Source: JACRCT01 sp036504155
GTDB lineage: Bacteria > Myxococcota > Myxococcia > Myxococcales > UBA5297
Reading direction: 5' to 3'
Assembly: GCA_036504155.1 (NCBI GenBank)
Contig: DASXVQ010000060.1
Coordinates: 1 to 64,000 of the forward strand
Length of the DNA stretch: 64,000 bases
The notes beneath the pieces were generated by a model. The model was not told the DNA's origin and did not search any database. It saw only the letters and a list, made by a program, of their open reading frames with translations. The stretch's first letter is position 1; every line of letters starts with the position of its first letter. Positions 23,802 to 32,637 of this stretch are shown in pieces. Both the position numbers and the translations under genes were made by a program.

Positions 23802-24611
23802 TCACTTGAAGTTCAGCCGCTCGTTCAGATTGATCGGGATGCTCACCTCCCCGGACTTGAGCGCCCCCTTGAGCTGCACCTGCGCGCTCTTGCTCTGGAT
23901 GGCGCTGGCCACCGCGAACCCGGCCTGCAGGAAGTTGATGTCGAGCGGTATCTCGATGACCTGCGCCTGGCTGCCCGCGAGGTACTGCTGCGTGGGCGCC
24001 TGCACCGTGCCGACGTTCTGCCCGGCGATCGCGAAGCTCGCCGACACCCCGCCCAGCGGCAGCGGGAACGAGTTCTTGTTCTGGATCTGCACCGGGAAGA
24101 CGATCCGCGCGCCCTGGAACGAGATGCTGGCGAGCCTCGGAGGCTGGAAGGTGAACGCCGGCATCTTCGGGACCTCGAAGCTCCCCTCGTACGACATCGG
24201 CAGCTCCAGCGGCCCGATGGGCGTCCGGATGCCCACCGCGCCGCTCGCCCTGTAGTTGACCTTGTTCTTCTTGAGCAGCGCGTCGACCGTCGGGACGATG
24301 TCCAGGAACTTGATGCGCGCCGGGAAGACCAGGTCCGAGCTGCCCTGCGCCGCGACCGTCACGCCTTCCGGCGGCTGCCCGGACACGACGTGCTTGCCCT
24401 CCACCTCCAGCTTGTAGCGGATGGTGTCGAGCTTGAACCCGATGGGGTTGGGGTTCTTCAGGGCGAAGGTCAGCTGCAGCGTCGCGCCCTCGAGGTCGAC
24501 CTCGGTGGCCCGCGCGTCCTTGAACCTGAGCGTGGGCTTGTTGAACGCGCACCCGGTGGCGAACAGGGCGAGCGCGAGGACGAGCAGGAGTCGGCTGGGG
24601 CGGAAGTCCAT
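23802..24611 (-). CDS. LEA-type-2-like lipoprotein
   Basis: 269 residues from ATG 24611. Signal with lipobox ALFATGC, so a membrane-anchored lipoprotein. The body is beta-rich and shows the water-stress LEA type 2 (WHy) pattern twice. The first is at about residues 40-110 (LQLTFALKNPNPIGFKLDTI, then YKLEVEGKHV). The second is at about 150-250 (PVQIQNKNSFPLPLGGVSAS, then GQNVGTVQ). The N-P-(N/I) bend after a strand is the family hallmark. The role is unknown; bacterial WHy lipoproteins are linked loosely to envelope stress. It is a single gene converging on the nuclease. Confidence 0.82.
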   Translation of the reverse strand: MDFRPSRLLLVLALALFATGCAFNKPTLRFKDARATEVDLEGATLQLTFALKNPNPIGFKLDTIRYKLEVEGKHVVSGQPPEGVTVAAQGSSDLVFPARIKFLDIVPTVDALLKKNKVNYRASGAVGIRTPIGPLELPMSYEGSFEVPKMPAFTFQPPRLASISFQGARIVFPVQIQNKNSFPLPLGGVSASFAIAGQNVGTVQAPTQQYLAGSQAQVIEIPLDINFLQAGFAVASAIQSKSAQVQLKGALKSGEVSIPINLNERLNFK

Positions 24612-24640
24612 CGGATGACCTCTTTGGCGTCCTGAGTTGG

Positions 24641-24815
24641 GAGCGGCAGGCCTCTGCGCCTGCCATGCAAATTCGCCCCGTGCGCTCGAACAAGCAAGAG
24701 ACGGGCGGAGGTCGGGGCGCATTCTCTCGGCTGAAGGGTCGTTTCGGTCGGGCGAATCGGCCGGCGAGCACCCGCCAACGCCCCGCCCCGCCTCGGAGGG
24801 CGGGCTCTACCCACC
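24641..24815. repeat. Non-coding gap with two dispersed repeat fragments
   Basis: GGCAGGCCTCTGCGCCTGCC at 24647-24666 is a clear copy of the GGCMGGCC palindrome. At 24784-24815, CGGAGGGCGGGCTCTACCCA resembles one end of the composite element (compare 32638). The two divergent genes at 24611 and 24871 must have their promoters here, but none can be named. Confidence 0.55.
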
Positions 24816-24870
24816 ACCCCCGGTGAGGTTGGTTGACTCGGCCCAGTCCGCCCGCCTGTAATGCCGGCCC

Positions 24871-25794
24871 ATGCGCCAAGCCGTCGCCATCACCGGAATC
24901 TCCGGCAACCTCGGCCGCGTCGTCGCCAAGCTCCTGCACCTCGAAGACCGCATCATCGGCATCGATCGCCGGCCGTTCCCGGGCAAGCCCAAGGACGTGC
25001 AGCTCCACGCGCTCGACCTGCGCAAGAAGAAGTGCGAGGACGTCTTCCGCAAGAAGCAGATCCGCGCGCTGGTGCACATGGGCTTCCTGCACGGCCCGCG
25101 CACCAGCTCCAGCGAGCACCACGCCTTCAACCTGCTCGGCACCACCAACGTGCTCGAGTACTGCGTGCGCTACGGCGTGAAGAAGGTGGTGGTCGTCTCC
25201 AGCGCCAACGTCTACGGCCCCTCGCCCGACAACTCGAACTTCCTCACCGAGGACGCGCCGCTGATGGCCGCCGCGCGCTTCCCGGCCATCCGCGACCTGG
25301 TGGCCGCGGACATGTATGCGCAGTCCTTCTTCTACAAGCACCCGGAGATCGAGACGGTCATCCTGCGCCCGGTGCTCATCGTCGGCCCGACCATCAGGAA
25401 CGCGCCGTCGAACTACCTGCGCCTGCGCCGCCCCTGGACGCTGATGGGCTTCGACCCGATGCTGCAGCTCGTCCACGCCGAGGACGTCGCCCGCGCCATC
25501 CAGCAGGTCCTCGCCCCCGGCATCCGCGGCGTCTACAACGTGGTCGGCCCCGGCGAGGTCCCGCTCTCCTGCGCCCTGCAGGAGCTGGGCAAGAGCCCCA
25601 TCCCCGTGCCGCACTTCATCGCCCGGCCGCTGGTCAACACCCTGTTCAAGTACAAGCTCGTGCAGTTCCCGGCGGCGGAGCTCGACTTCCTGCAGTACCT
25701 CTGCGCCGTCGACGGATCGCGCGCGGCGCAGGAGTGGGGCTGGAAGCCGAAGTACTCGCTGCGCGACACCATCCGCTCGGTGGTCGCGGACTGA
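24871..25794 (+). CDS. NAD-dependent epimerase/dehydratase-type SDR protein
   Basis: 307 residues. Extended short-chain dehydrogenase fold with the nucleotide-binding motif TGISGNLG at residues 8-15, a DxD-like region (IDRRPF), VVVVSSANVYGPS for the active-site Ser/Thr strand, and LRPVLIVGP. The expected YxxxK is altered. The Tyr in ADMYAQSFF has no Lys four residues later, so classical SDR catalysis may be lost, with NAD(H) binding kept. The substrate is unknown, and nucleotide-sugar epimerisation is not supported by neighbours. A plausible alternative is a regulatory NAD(P)-binding protein. Confidence 0.8.
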   Translation: MRQAVAITGISGNLGRVVAKLLHLEDRIIGIDRRPFPGKPKDVQLHALDLRKKKCEDVFRKKQIRALVHMGFLHGPRTSSSEHHAFNLLGTTNVLEYCVRYGVKKVVVVSSANVYGPSPDNSNFLTEDAPLMAAARFPAIRDLVAADMYAQSFFYKHPEIETVILRPVLIVGPTIRNAPSNYLRLRRPWTLMGFDPMLQLVHAEDVARAIQQVLAPGIRGVYNVVGPGEVPLSCALQELGKSPIPVPHFIARPLVNTLFKYKLVQFPAAELDFLQYLCAVDGSRAAQEWGWKPKYSLRDTIRSVVAD

Positions 25795-25797
25795 CCT

Positions 25798-25916
25798 CAC
25801 CCCGAGCTCGTCGAGGGGCCAGCGTTCAATCTCTCGGCTCTCGGACCAACAGGGTCGGCGTGCCGGTCTCGAGTGCCTCACGGCCCGGGCTCTGGCCCCT
25901 CGACAAGCTCGGGGTG
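25798..25916. repeat. Inverted pair of CCCCGAGCTYGTCGAGGGG palindromes
   Basis: A forward copy at 25798-25824 (CACCCCGAGCTCGTCGAGGG plus GCCAGCG) and an inverted copy at 25890-25916 (CTCTGGCCCCTCGACAAGCT and on) flank about 65 bp. Together they can form a long cruciform between the SDR gene and the next lipoprotein gene. Confidence 0.8.
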
Positions 25917-25982
25917 TCGGTGGACCGCCGAATGCCTCTAATATGCGCGCCAGACCAAGGCAGTGCGGAGGCCGGACGATCA

Positions 25983-27332
25983 ATGAGCAAGGCAAGCGGG
26001 CTGGGAATCCTTTGCGTGGCGCTGGCGCTGTGCGTGGCGGGTCCTCAAGGCTGCTCCTGCGGCGATGACGCGGAGCGCGCCGCGAAGGAGCGGGCGAAGA
26101 TCCAGCAGAAGGTCGAGTCCTCGCTGGTGCTCGTCCCCTACCGCGGCCTCAAGGTGCTGCTGCGCTCCGCCGGCCTGAACGAGCGCACGCCCGAGGTCCA
26201 GAGGCTGCTCGAGAAGTTCCCCGGCCCGGACTCGATGCCCGAGAAGGTCGAGAGCCCCGACGACGCCAAGAGGATCGCCACCACCGTGCTCGAGGCCGCG
26301 GTGCTGCTCTACGAATCGCGGGTGGTGCTCTCCAAGGACGACGAAGACAAGCTGCCGATGCTCTGGAGGACCTGGACCAAGCACGACCCGCCCTTCACCT
26401 GGTACGGCAACGAGGCCGAGCACCTGGCCTTCGCCTCGGCGTGGACCCTCGGGCAGATCGTCGACCCGGGCAACAAGTCGCACTCGATGGAATTCGCCTT
26501 CTACGAGCTGACGCGCGCCACGCCCAAGGACGGCTGGCCGCTCCCCGTGAAGCTGTGGGGCCGGCTCGCGCGCGGCCTGGGCTTCAGCGCCGCGGAATAC
26601 CGCTACGCCGCCGAGGAGGAGCTCGACGCGTACATCGCGCTCGCCGACGGGCTGACGCCCGAGCAGGACGCGCAGCTGGCCATGCCTTTCATCCCCAAGG
26701 GCTCGGCCGAGGTCGTCCGCGCCGCCGGGCACGTCGCCCGGGCCTGGAACCGCATTGGCCTCAGCCGCGAGAAGCTGGCCGCCGACGACCTCGAGCAGGC
26801 GCTCGATTCCCTGGGCAAGGTCGGCATCGACAACGAGCTGACGCAGTGGGCCTGGGCGTTCGTGCACTACGTGCGCGGCAAGAACGCCGAGGCCGCCAAG
26901 GATCTGCTCAAGCTGGCGGAGAGCCCCAACCTCGACGAGTCGGCCAAGAACGAGCTGCGCGAGGCCGCCAAGAACATCGAGAAGCAGAAGCCCGGGATCT
27001 TCGGGTCGGTGAAGGCGGGCACGGTCATCGGCGGCGCGCTACTGACCCGCGCCGGCGGCATGGACAAGATCCTCGAGACCGTCTTCGGCGGGGAGAACGC
27101 CAAGACGCTGCACGCGCCGCTCATCTGGTTCAACAAGATGCGCGAGGGCGTCTCCGAGTACGCCAGCGCCGACGCCATCACCGGCGCGCTGCGCGAGAAG
27201 GCCAAGGAAGGCACGGCCAAGGGGCTGGACCTGCTCAAGCAGAAGGTGGGCGAGGTGCCCAATCCGCTGAAGGGCAAGGCGGAGGAAGCCAAGCCGGATG
27301 CGGGGACGGCGGCAGCCGCCGAGGCGCACTGA
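25983..27332 (+). CDS. Lipoprotein of unknown function, helical
   Basis: 449 residues from ATG 25983. Signal peptide with lipobox PQGC (ILCVALALCVAGPQGC). After cleavage the chain is mostly predicted helix, rich in Ala, Glu and Lys, with two Trp-rich stretches (LPMLWRTWTKHDPPFTWYGN at about 120-140). A hydrophobic Gly/Ala segment is near residue 340 (SVKAGTVIGGALLTRAGG). The C-terminal 80 residues are Lys/Glu-rich with an Ala-rich tail. I recognise no family. It stands alone between repeat elements. The absence of Cys beyond the lipobox cluster and the helical periodicity suggest a TPR-like or coiled scaffold, but this is not shown. Confidence 0.65.
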   Translation: MSKASGLGILCVALALCVAGPQGCSCGDDAERAAKERAKIQQKVESSLVLVPYRGLKVLLRSAGLNERTPEVQRLLEKFPGPDSMPEKVESPDDAKRIATTVLEAAVLLYESRVVLSKDDEDKLPMLWRTWTKHDPPFTWYGNEAEHLAFASAWTLGQIVDPGNKSHSMEFAFYELTRATPKDGWPLPVKLWGRLARGLGFSAAEYRYAAEEELDAYIALADGLTPEQDAQLAMPFIPKGSAEVVRAAGHVARAWNRIGLSREKLAADDLEQALDSLGKVGIDNELTQWAWAFVHYVRGKNAEAAKDLLKLAESPNLDESAKNELREAAKNIEKQKPGIFGSVKAGTVIGGALLTRAGGMDKILETVFGGENAKTLHAPLIWFNKMREGVSEYASADAITGALREKAKEGTAKGLDLLKQKVGEVPNPLKGKAEEAKPDAGTAAAAEAH

Positions 27333-27366
27333 GTCAGCACAGCAACAGGCCCCCTGGAGGCACGGC

Positions 27367-27428
27367 CCAGTGGAGGCAGGCCTCCGCGCCTGCCCGAACG
27401 GGCAGGCGCAGAGGCCTGCCTCCACTGG
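27367..27428. repeat. Long hairpin, two 30-base arms with one mismatch
   Basis: CCAGTGGAGGCAGGCCTCCG and on (27367-27396) pairs with 27399-27428 around a two-base AA spacer; one C/T difference. Each arm contains a GGCAGGCCTCYGCGCCTGCC copy, so this is two family members head to head. It lies just before the Rieske operon. Confidence 0.88.
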
Positions 27429-27489
27429 CATGGATGACATTTCCGCCACATTGCCTCCTTTCGCACTCCCCGAGTACAGTCCTCGCCCG

Positions 27490-28002
27490 ATGGCCGACAC
27501 GCCCAAGGCGCCTCCCCAACCCTCCGCACCGACTGGTGATTTGTCCCGCCGCGACTTCCTGGCGGGCGCCACCTCCGTCATCGCCGTGGGCTGCGGCGCC
27601 GCCGCCGTCGTCGGCAGCGTCCGCTTCGCCGTCCCCGAGACCACCGAGGGCGCTTCCCTACGCTTCCCCCTGGGCCTGCCCTCCGACTTCAAGGCGCGCA
27701 CCGTCACCTGGCTCCGCGAGCGCGAGCTCTTCGTCCTGCGCGACGAGAAGGGCTTCGGCGCCTTCTCCTCCAAGTGCACTCACCTGGGCTGCACGGTGCA
27801 GCGCACCGCCGCCGGCTTCGCCTGCCCGTGCCACGGCGCCAAGTACGACGAGCTCGGCCGCGTCACCGCCGGCCCGGCGCGCCGTGCGCTCTCCTGGTTC
27901 GCTCTCTGGCAGGAGGCCGACGGCCGCATCTGGGTCGACCTCTCCGAGGAAGCGGCCGTGGGCACGGCCTTCCTGACGCCTCCCGGCAAGGAAGGCGCAT
28001 GA
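27490..28002 (+). CDS. Tat-exported Rieske [2Fe-2S] protein
   Basis: 170 residues from ATG 27490; ATG 27430 would add 20 residues ahead of the signal. A twin-arginine signal anchor (LSRRDFLAGATSVIAVG) places it on the periplasmic side. Cluster ligands are C-T-H-L-G-C at about residues 96-101 and C-P-C-H-G at about 112-116, the two Cys-His pairs of Rieske proteins. The first gene of a five-gene operon; its TGA overlaps the ATG of the cytochrome b gene. Together they form a bc-type quinol-oxidising core. The hairpin at 27367-27428 lies just upstream and may insulate the operon. Confidence 0.92.
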   Translation: MADTPKAPPQPSAPTGDLSRRDFLAGATSVIAVGCGAAAVVGSVRFAVPETTEGASLRFPLGLPSDFKARTVTWLRERELFVLRDEKGFGAFSSKCTHLGCTVQRTAAGFACPCHGAKYDELGRVTAGPARRALSWFALWQEADGRIWVDLSEEAAVGTAFLTPPGKEGA

Positions 28003-29363
28003 AGGCCTTCTTGGATTCGCTCAAGAAGAACGCCCAGGCGTTCCCCCAGAACGTGTCCCAGGGCCTCTTCCCGGAGGCCGAAGCCGCGGCCGATCCCCTC
28101 CGCCGGATGCGCCTCGGCTTCCTCTACCACCTGCACCCGGTCCGAGTGACCGAGCGCGCCCTCGAGCCCGCGGTCACGCTGGGCCTGGGCATCGCCACCG
28201 CCACCCTCGCCGCGCTGCTGACGCTGACCGGCGTGCTGCTGATGGTCTACTACGTGCCCTCCACGGCGCAAGCCTACGGGAGCATGCAGGACCTGGAGCA
28301 CGCGGTGGCGCTGGGCTCCTTCGTGCGCGCGCTGCACCGCTGGACGGCGCACGGCATGGTCGCCACCGTCGTCCTCCACCTGCTGCGCGTCGCGGCGATG
28401 GGCGCCTACCGCAACCGCACCCTCAACTGGCTCTTCGGGCTCGTCCTGCTCGCGGCCACCCTGGGCCTGGCCTTCACCGGTTACCTGCTGCCCTGGGATC
28501 AGCTCTCGTACTGGGCGGTGAACGTCGCCGCCTCGATGCTCGACCACTTCCCGGCAATCGGCCTGTTCCTCAAGCGCCTCGCCCTGGGCGGCGAGGCCGT
28601 CGGCCAGCCCACGCTGACGCGCTTCTACACGCTCCACGTGGCGCTGCTGCCCGCGCTCCTCTTCGCGCTCGTCGCGCTCCACCTCTGGCGCGTCCGCAAG
28701 GACGGAGGCCTCGCCTACCACCTGCCCGAGGACTCGACCTCGCTGCCGACCCTCCCGTCCTGGCCGCACCTGGTCCAGCGCGAGATCGCCCTCGCGCTCT
28801 TCGTGACCTTCCTCTTCTGCCTCGCCGCTCTCCTCTTCGCCGCGCCGCTGGGCGCTCCGCCGGATCTGCGCACGCCGTCCAATCCCGAGAAGGCGCCCTG
28901 GTACTTCCTGGGCGTGCAGGAGATGGTCAGCTACTCGGCGCCCGTCGGCGGCTTCGTCTTCCCGCTCGTCTTCCTCCTGCTGCTCTCGCTGCTGCCCTTC
29001 TTCGAGCGCGAGGACGACGGCGTCGGCCGCTGGTTCGGCTCGCGCACCACCCGCGACGCGACCCTCCTCAACTTCGGCGTCGCGCTGCTCGTCTTCGGGT
29101 TCGTCGAGGCGCTTTATCTCTCCGCCACGCCGGCGGCGTCTCCGATCCTGCGCGACCTCCTCAACCCGGCGACGGGGATGCTCGCGCTCTCGCTGGTCGG
29201 CTTCGTGGCGACGGGATCGGTGACCCGATCCACGCGCTGCGCCTTCCTGGCCGCGCTCGCCGTCCTCGCCGTGGCGCTCGTGGGCTTCACCATCGTGGGC
29301 CTGTGCCGCGGCCCGAACTGGGTCTTCTACTGGCCCTGGGAGGCTTGGCCCAGTGGCTATTGA
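27999..29363 (+). CDS. Cytochrome b (b6 and subunit IV parts in one chain)
   Basis: 454 residues with about ten membrane helices. The N-terminal half holds the four-helix haem bundle. The ligand pairs are in ALHRWTAHGMVATVVLHLLR and, about 100 residues later, YTLHVALLPALLFALVALHL. Between them lies GYLLPWDQLSYWA. The C-terminal half includes EKAPWYFLGVQEMV, in the place of the PEWY quinol-site motif of mitochondrial type cytochrome b but changed. It should oxidise quinol and pass electrons to the Rieske protein and haems. It starts within the Rieske stop (ATGA), and its end overlaps the cytochrome c gene by 11 bp. Confidence 0.92.
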   Translation: MKAFLDSLKKNAQAFPQNVSQGLFPEAEAAADPLRRMRLGFLYHLHPVRVTERALEPAVTLGLGIATATLAALLTLTGVLLMVYYVPSTAQAYGSMQDLEHAVALGSFVRALHRWTAHGMVATVVLHLLRVAAMGAYRNRTLNWLFGLVLLAATLGLAFTGYLLPWDQLSYWAVNVAASMLDHFPAIGLFLKRLALGGEAVGQPTLTRFYTLHVALLPALLFALVALHLWRVRKDGGLAYHLPEDSTSLPTLPSWPHLVQREIALALFVTFLFCLAALLFAAPLGAPPDLRTPSNPEKAPWYFLGVQEMVSYSAPVGGFVFPLVFLLLLSLLPFFEREDDGVGRWFGSRTTRDATLLNFGVALLVFGFVEALYLSATPAASPILRDLLNPATGMLALSLVGFVATGSVTRSTRCAFLAALAVLAVALVGFTIVGLCRGPNWVFYWPWEAWPSGY

Positions 29364-30381
29364 CCTCCCCAGCGACGTCCGCCGCCTTCGCGGAGCCGTC
29401 CTCGCGGGGACGCTCCTCGTGCTCGTCGTCCTCGCCGTGGCCGGAATCCAGGCGCTGCGCCCCGAGTGGCGCCGCCACCAGTCGGACTTCAAGGCGATGG
29501 GCGCGGTCCCCAAGGATCGCGACCTCGGCCTGGTCCAGGCCCAGACCTGCACCGGCGAGATCGATCGCTGCGCGACCTGCCACCTCGGCGCCGAGCGCAA
29601 GGACCTCGTGGCGAACGGCAAGCTCGCCCAGCCGCTGCGCGCGCACTCCATCCCGCTCGACGCGCACGCCTCGCACGGCGTCGGCTGCGCGGACTGCCAC
29701 GGCGGAAGCGGCCGCGCGCTCTCCGCCTCCGTCGCCCACGCCTTCCCGGGATCCGCCTTCAAGGACCCGATGATGAAGGAGCCGCACATCCAGGCGTCCT
29801 GCGCGCGCTGCCACGTCCCCGGCGAGACCCGGGGGATGGAGCGGCTGGTCCACGGCACCAAGCTCTTCGCCCAGTACGGCTGCGGCATCTGCCACCCGCT
29901 GTCGGGCTCCGGCCGCGGCGGCTGGGACTTCGGCCCGGATCTGCGCGCCGGCGGGCGCAAGTCGGCGAGCTACCTGGAGACGAGCCTGGTCGACCCCGCC
30001 GCCAACTTCCCCGAATCGACCATGCCGTCGTTCGTCACCGCCCGCGACAGCGACCGCGAAGGCTTCACCGACCTCCTGCTCTTCCTGGAGAGCCTCGAGC
30101 TTCCGCGCGCCGGCGAGTCCTGCTCGCTGCGGCAGAGGAGCGCTCCGCTGGCCTCGGCCGCCTGCGCTTCCTGCCACGCCGGCGACGCCGGGAAGGCGAG
30201 CGGGCGCTTGAAGCACCGCTGCGTCTACCTGCTCGAGCACAAGGAGCTCGCCTGCGCCGGCTGCCATCCCTCCTCGATTCCGGCGGCGACCGCGGAGCGC
30301 GGCGGGTTCTGCCCGGTGGAGATCGAGCACCGCGGGGCCTGCGCGGCCTGCCACGACTCGGCGAGCGGAGGCGCGCGATGA
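29353..30381 (+). CDS. Seven-haem membrane-anchored cytochrome c
   Basis: 342 residues from GTG 29353. One N-terminal membrane helix (about 14-35, VLAGTLLVLVVLAVAGIQAL) anchors a periplasmic domain with seven CxxCH haem sites: CATCH, CADCH, CARCH, CGICH, CASCH, CAGCH and CAACH at about residues 73, 112, 150, 177, 271, 301 and 330. The part around CGICH with GPDL and MPSF resembles a mono-haem cytochrome c domain inserted between multihaem portions. It is placed between cytochrome b and the dehydrogenase subunits. It is thus the likely wire joining the flavoprotein to the bc core or passing quinol electrons outward; direction is not shown by sequence. Confidence 0.9.
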   Translation: MAIDLPSDVRRLRGAVLAGTLLVLVVLAVAGIQALRPEWRRHQSDFKAMGAVPKDRDLGLVQAQTCTGEIDRCATCHLGAERKDLVANGKLAQPLRAHSIPLDAHASHGVGCADCHGGSGRALSASVAHAFPGSAFKDPMMKEPHIQASCARCHVPGETRGMERLVHGTKLFAQYGCGICHPLSGSGRGGWDFGPDLRAGGRKSASYLETSLVDPAANFPESTMPSFVTARDSDREGFTDLLLFLESLELPRAGESCSLRQRSAPLASAACASCHAGDAGKASGRLKHRCVYLLEHKELACAGCHPSSIPAATAERGGFCPVEIEHRGACAACHDSASGGAR

Positions 30382-30977
30382 AGTGCACGCGTCGGCAGGT
30401 GCTCATCGGCTTCTTCGGGCTCGCGGCCGGCGGCGGCATCGCCACCCGCTTCGCGCTGAAGAAGGGCCCGACGCAGCCTAAGGTCTGGCCGCCGCTGCCG
30501 TTCCCTCCGCCCGAGACCCGCGCGCTCCTCGCGGCGTTCGACCACCTGCTCCCGGGCGCCACCGACGCCGGTGTCCAGGATCACGTCGCCTGGTGGCTCG
30601 CGAACGACCGCTACATGGCCCTCGTCGCCAAGGACCTGCAGGAAGGCGCCGCGGCGCTCGACACCTATTCGCAGAAGGCGAACAAGAAGCTCTTCGCCGA
30701 CGCCTCGGTCCCCGAGAAGGACGCGGTCTTCAAGCTCTTCCAGTCGGGAGAGGCCAGGTCCGCCACCTTCGACGGCAAGCGCTTCATGGAGCGCTTGGTG
30801 GTCTTCACGATGGAAGGCTATCTGGGCGATCCGAAGTACGGCGGCAACCGCGGCCAGGTCGGCTGGAAGTTCATCGGCTTCAAGCCCTGCTGGTGGGCGC
30901 CCCGGGTCGGCCCCTCGACGGCGCTCGGGGTGAACGAGGGCGGGCACGACCACGCGGCGATGGGGCACGGCAAGTGA
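30378..30977 (+). CDS. Gluconate 2-dehydrogenase subunit 3-like (small subunit, Tat signal)
   Basis: 199 residues; ATG overlaps the previous stop. The N-terminus CTRRQVLIGFFGLAAGGGIA is a twin-arginine-like signal. The following domain (FDHLLPGATDAGVQDHVAWW, then FMERLVVFTMEGYLGDPKYG, then KFIGFKP) is typical of subunit 3 of membrane gluconate and FAD-glucose dehydrogenases. That subunit helps fold and export the flavoprotein in a hitch-hiker manner. The GMC gene follows with a 4-bp overlap and has no signal of its own, which fits. The segment near 30911-30937 resembles the dispersed CCCCTCGAC...CTCGGGGTG palindrome, translated in frame as PSTALGV. The C-terminus is His-rich. Confidence 0.88.
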   Translation: MKCTRRQVLIGFFGLAAGGGIATRFALKKGPTQPKVWPPLPFPPPETRALLAAFDHLLPGATDAGVQDHVAWWLANDRYMALVAKDLQEGAAALDTYSQKANKKLFADASVPEKDAVFKLFQSGEARSATFDGKRFMERLVVFTMEGYLGDPKYGGNRGQVGWKFIGFKPCWWAPRVGPSTALGVNEGGHDHAAMGHGK

Positions 30978-32632
30978 CCCGAGACGAAGCCGACGTCGTG
31001 GTCATCGGCAGCGGGGCCGGCGGAGCGCCCATCGCGGCGACACTCGCCGAGGCCGGGGCGAAGGTCATCGTCCTGGAGCGCGGGCCCTACTACACCGTGC
31101 GCGACTTCGTGCACGACGAGATCAAGATCTGCCTGCGCGACTTCTGGGTCCCCTACCCGGACCAGGATCCGCACGTGCTGGTGAAGGACGACGGCCCGGC
31201 GCAGAAGACCAACGAGTACTGGACCAGCGTCAACGTCGGCGGCGGCACGGTCCACATGTCGGGCTTCTTCTACCGGTTCAAGGAGTCGGACCTGAAGATG
31301 GCCTCGATGACCGGGGGCATCAAGGACGCGGACTTCGTCGACTGGCCGATCACGCTCGAAGAGCTGAACCCCTTCTACGATCTCGCCGAGGCGCGCATCG
31401 GCGTCTCCGGTGACGCGGCCTCCAATCCTTTCGACCTCCCGCGCCGGCCCTACCCGCTCCCGCCGCTCGCCGGCCACGCGCTGTGCCGTCCGCTGGACGA
31501 GGCCGCCAAGAAGCTCGGGCTGCACTCCTACCCGACGGCGCGCGCGGTCCTCTCCCAGCCCTACGGCAACCGTCCCGGCTGCAACCAGTGCGGCTTCTGC
31601 GGCGACTACGGCTGCGAGAACGGGTCCAAGTCGAGCGTGCTCTCGACGCTGCTCCCCGCCGCCGAGGCGACCGGGCGCTGCGAGATCCGCCCGCTGGCCC
31701 AGGCTCGGCGCATCGTGCTCGGCCAGGACAACAAGGTGGTGGGCGTCGAGTACGCGGACGAGAAGGGCCGGGCGCGCGGGGTGAAGGCGCGCGTGGTCGT
31801 GCTGGCCGCGAGCGCCGTCGAGAGCGCAAGGCTGCTGCTCCTCTCCTCCCAGCCCGGTTTCCAGAAGGGCCTGGCCAACAACAACGGCCTGGTCGGCAAG
31901 CACCTCGTCTTCTCCACCGCGGGAAAGGCCAGTGCGTTCTGGGAGCGCGGCAAACTGATCGATGCGCTCGGCTCCAAGGACATGGACCTGCCGTTCCTCC
32001 AGCGCAGCATCCAGGACGACTACTGGAACGAGAAGGCCGGGCTGCCCACGCCCAAGGGCGGCACGTTCAACTTCATCATGCTGCACCGCAACCTCGTGTT
32101 CGCCGCGCAGAAGATCTTCAAGGACCAGGGGATCTGGGGCGCGCCGCTCAAGGAAGCGATGCGCAAGATGTTCCGCGAGCAGGTCTGGGCGGAGTTCGAG
32201 GTCTTCACCGACTTCTACCCGTGGAAGGGCTGCTGGATGGAGCTGGACCCCAACGTGAAGGACAAGTGGGGCCTGCCCGTCGCGCGCGTCCACGTCGCGC
32301 ACCACCCCTTCGACTTCGAGACCAGCCGCCTGCTCGTCGACCGCGGGATGGAGGTCTTCCGGGCCATGCAGCCGGAGGCCACCAAGGTCTACCCGACGAC
32401 CTGGGGCGTCACCACGCCGCACCTTCAATACGGAAGCTGCCGCTTCGGGAACGACCCTACGACCTCGGTGCTCGACAGGAACTGCCAAGCGCACGAGGTG
32501 AAGAACCTCTACGTCACCGACGGGAGCTTCATGCCCAGCTCGGGGGCGGTGCCCGGGACGCTGACCATCCTGGCCAACAGCTTCCGCGTGGCGCAGCACC
32601 TGCGGGAGCGGTTCGTGCGGCGCGAGATCTAA
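30974..32632 (+). CDS. GMC-family FAD-dependent dehydrogenase with Cys cluster
   Basis: 552 residues from GTG 30974. The FAD fold starts at once (VVIGSGAGGAPIA). The C-terminal GMC domain has GSCRFGNDPTTSVLDRNCQA and LYVTDGSFMPSSGAVPGTLT. At about residue 203 is CNQCGFCGDYGCENG, a four-cysteine group in the region where FAD-glucose and fructose dehydrogenases carry an iron-sulphur cluster. It may therefore relay electrons from FAD to the cytochrome. The substrate, probably a sugar, polyol or alcohol, is unknown. With subunit 3 before it and a seven-haem cytochrome plus bc core upstream, this looks like a periplasmic dehydrogenase directly wired to a bc-type complex. Confidence 0.9.
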   Translation: MTRDEADVVVIGSGAGGAPIAATLAEAGAKVIVLERGPYYTVRDFVHDEIKICLRDFWVPYPDQDPHVLVKDDGPAQKTNEYWTSVNVGGGTVHMSGFFYRFKESDLKMASMTGGIKDADFVDWPITLEELNPFYDLAEARIGVSGDAASNPFDLPRRPYPLPPLAGHALCRPLDEAAKKLGLHSYPTARAVLSQPYGNRPGCNQCGFCGDYGCENGSKSSVLSTLLPAAEATGRCEIRPLAQARRIVLGQDNKVVGVEYADEKGRARGVKARVVVLAASAVESARLLLLSSQPGFQKGLANNNGLVGKHLVFSTAGKASAFWERGKLIDALGSKDMDLPFLQRSIQDDYWNEKAGLPTPKGGTFNFIMLHRNLVFAAQKIFKDQGIWGAPLKEAMRKMFREQVWAEFEVFTDFYPWKGCWMELDPNVKDKWGLPVARVHVAHHPFDFETSRLLVDRGMEVFRAMQPEATKVYPTTWGVTTPHLQYGSCRFGNDPTTSVLDRNCQAHEVKNLYVTDGSFMPSSGAVPGTLTILANSFRVAQHLRERFVRREI

Positions 32633-32637
32633 GCGTC

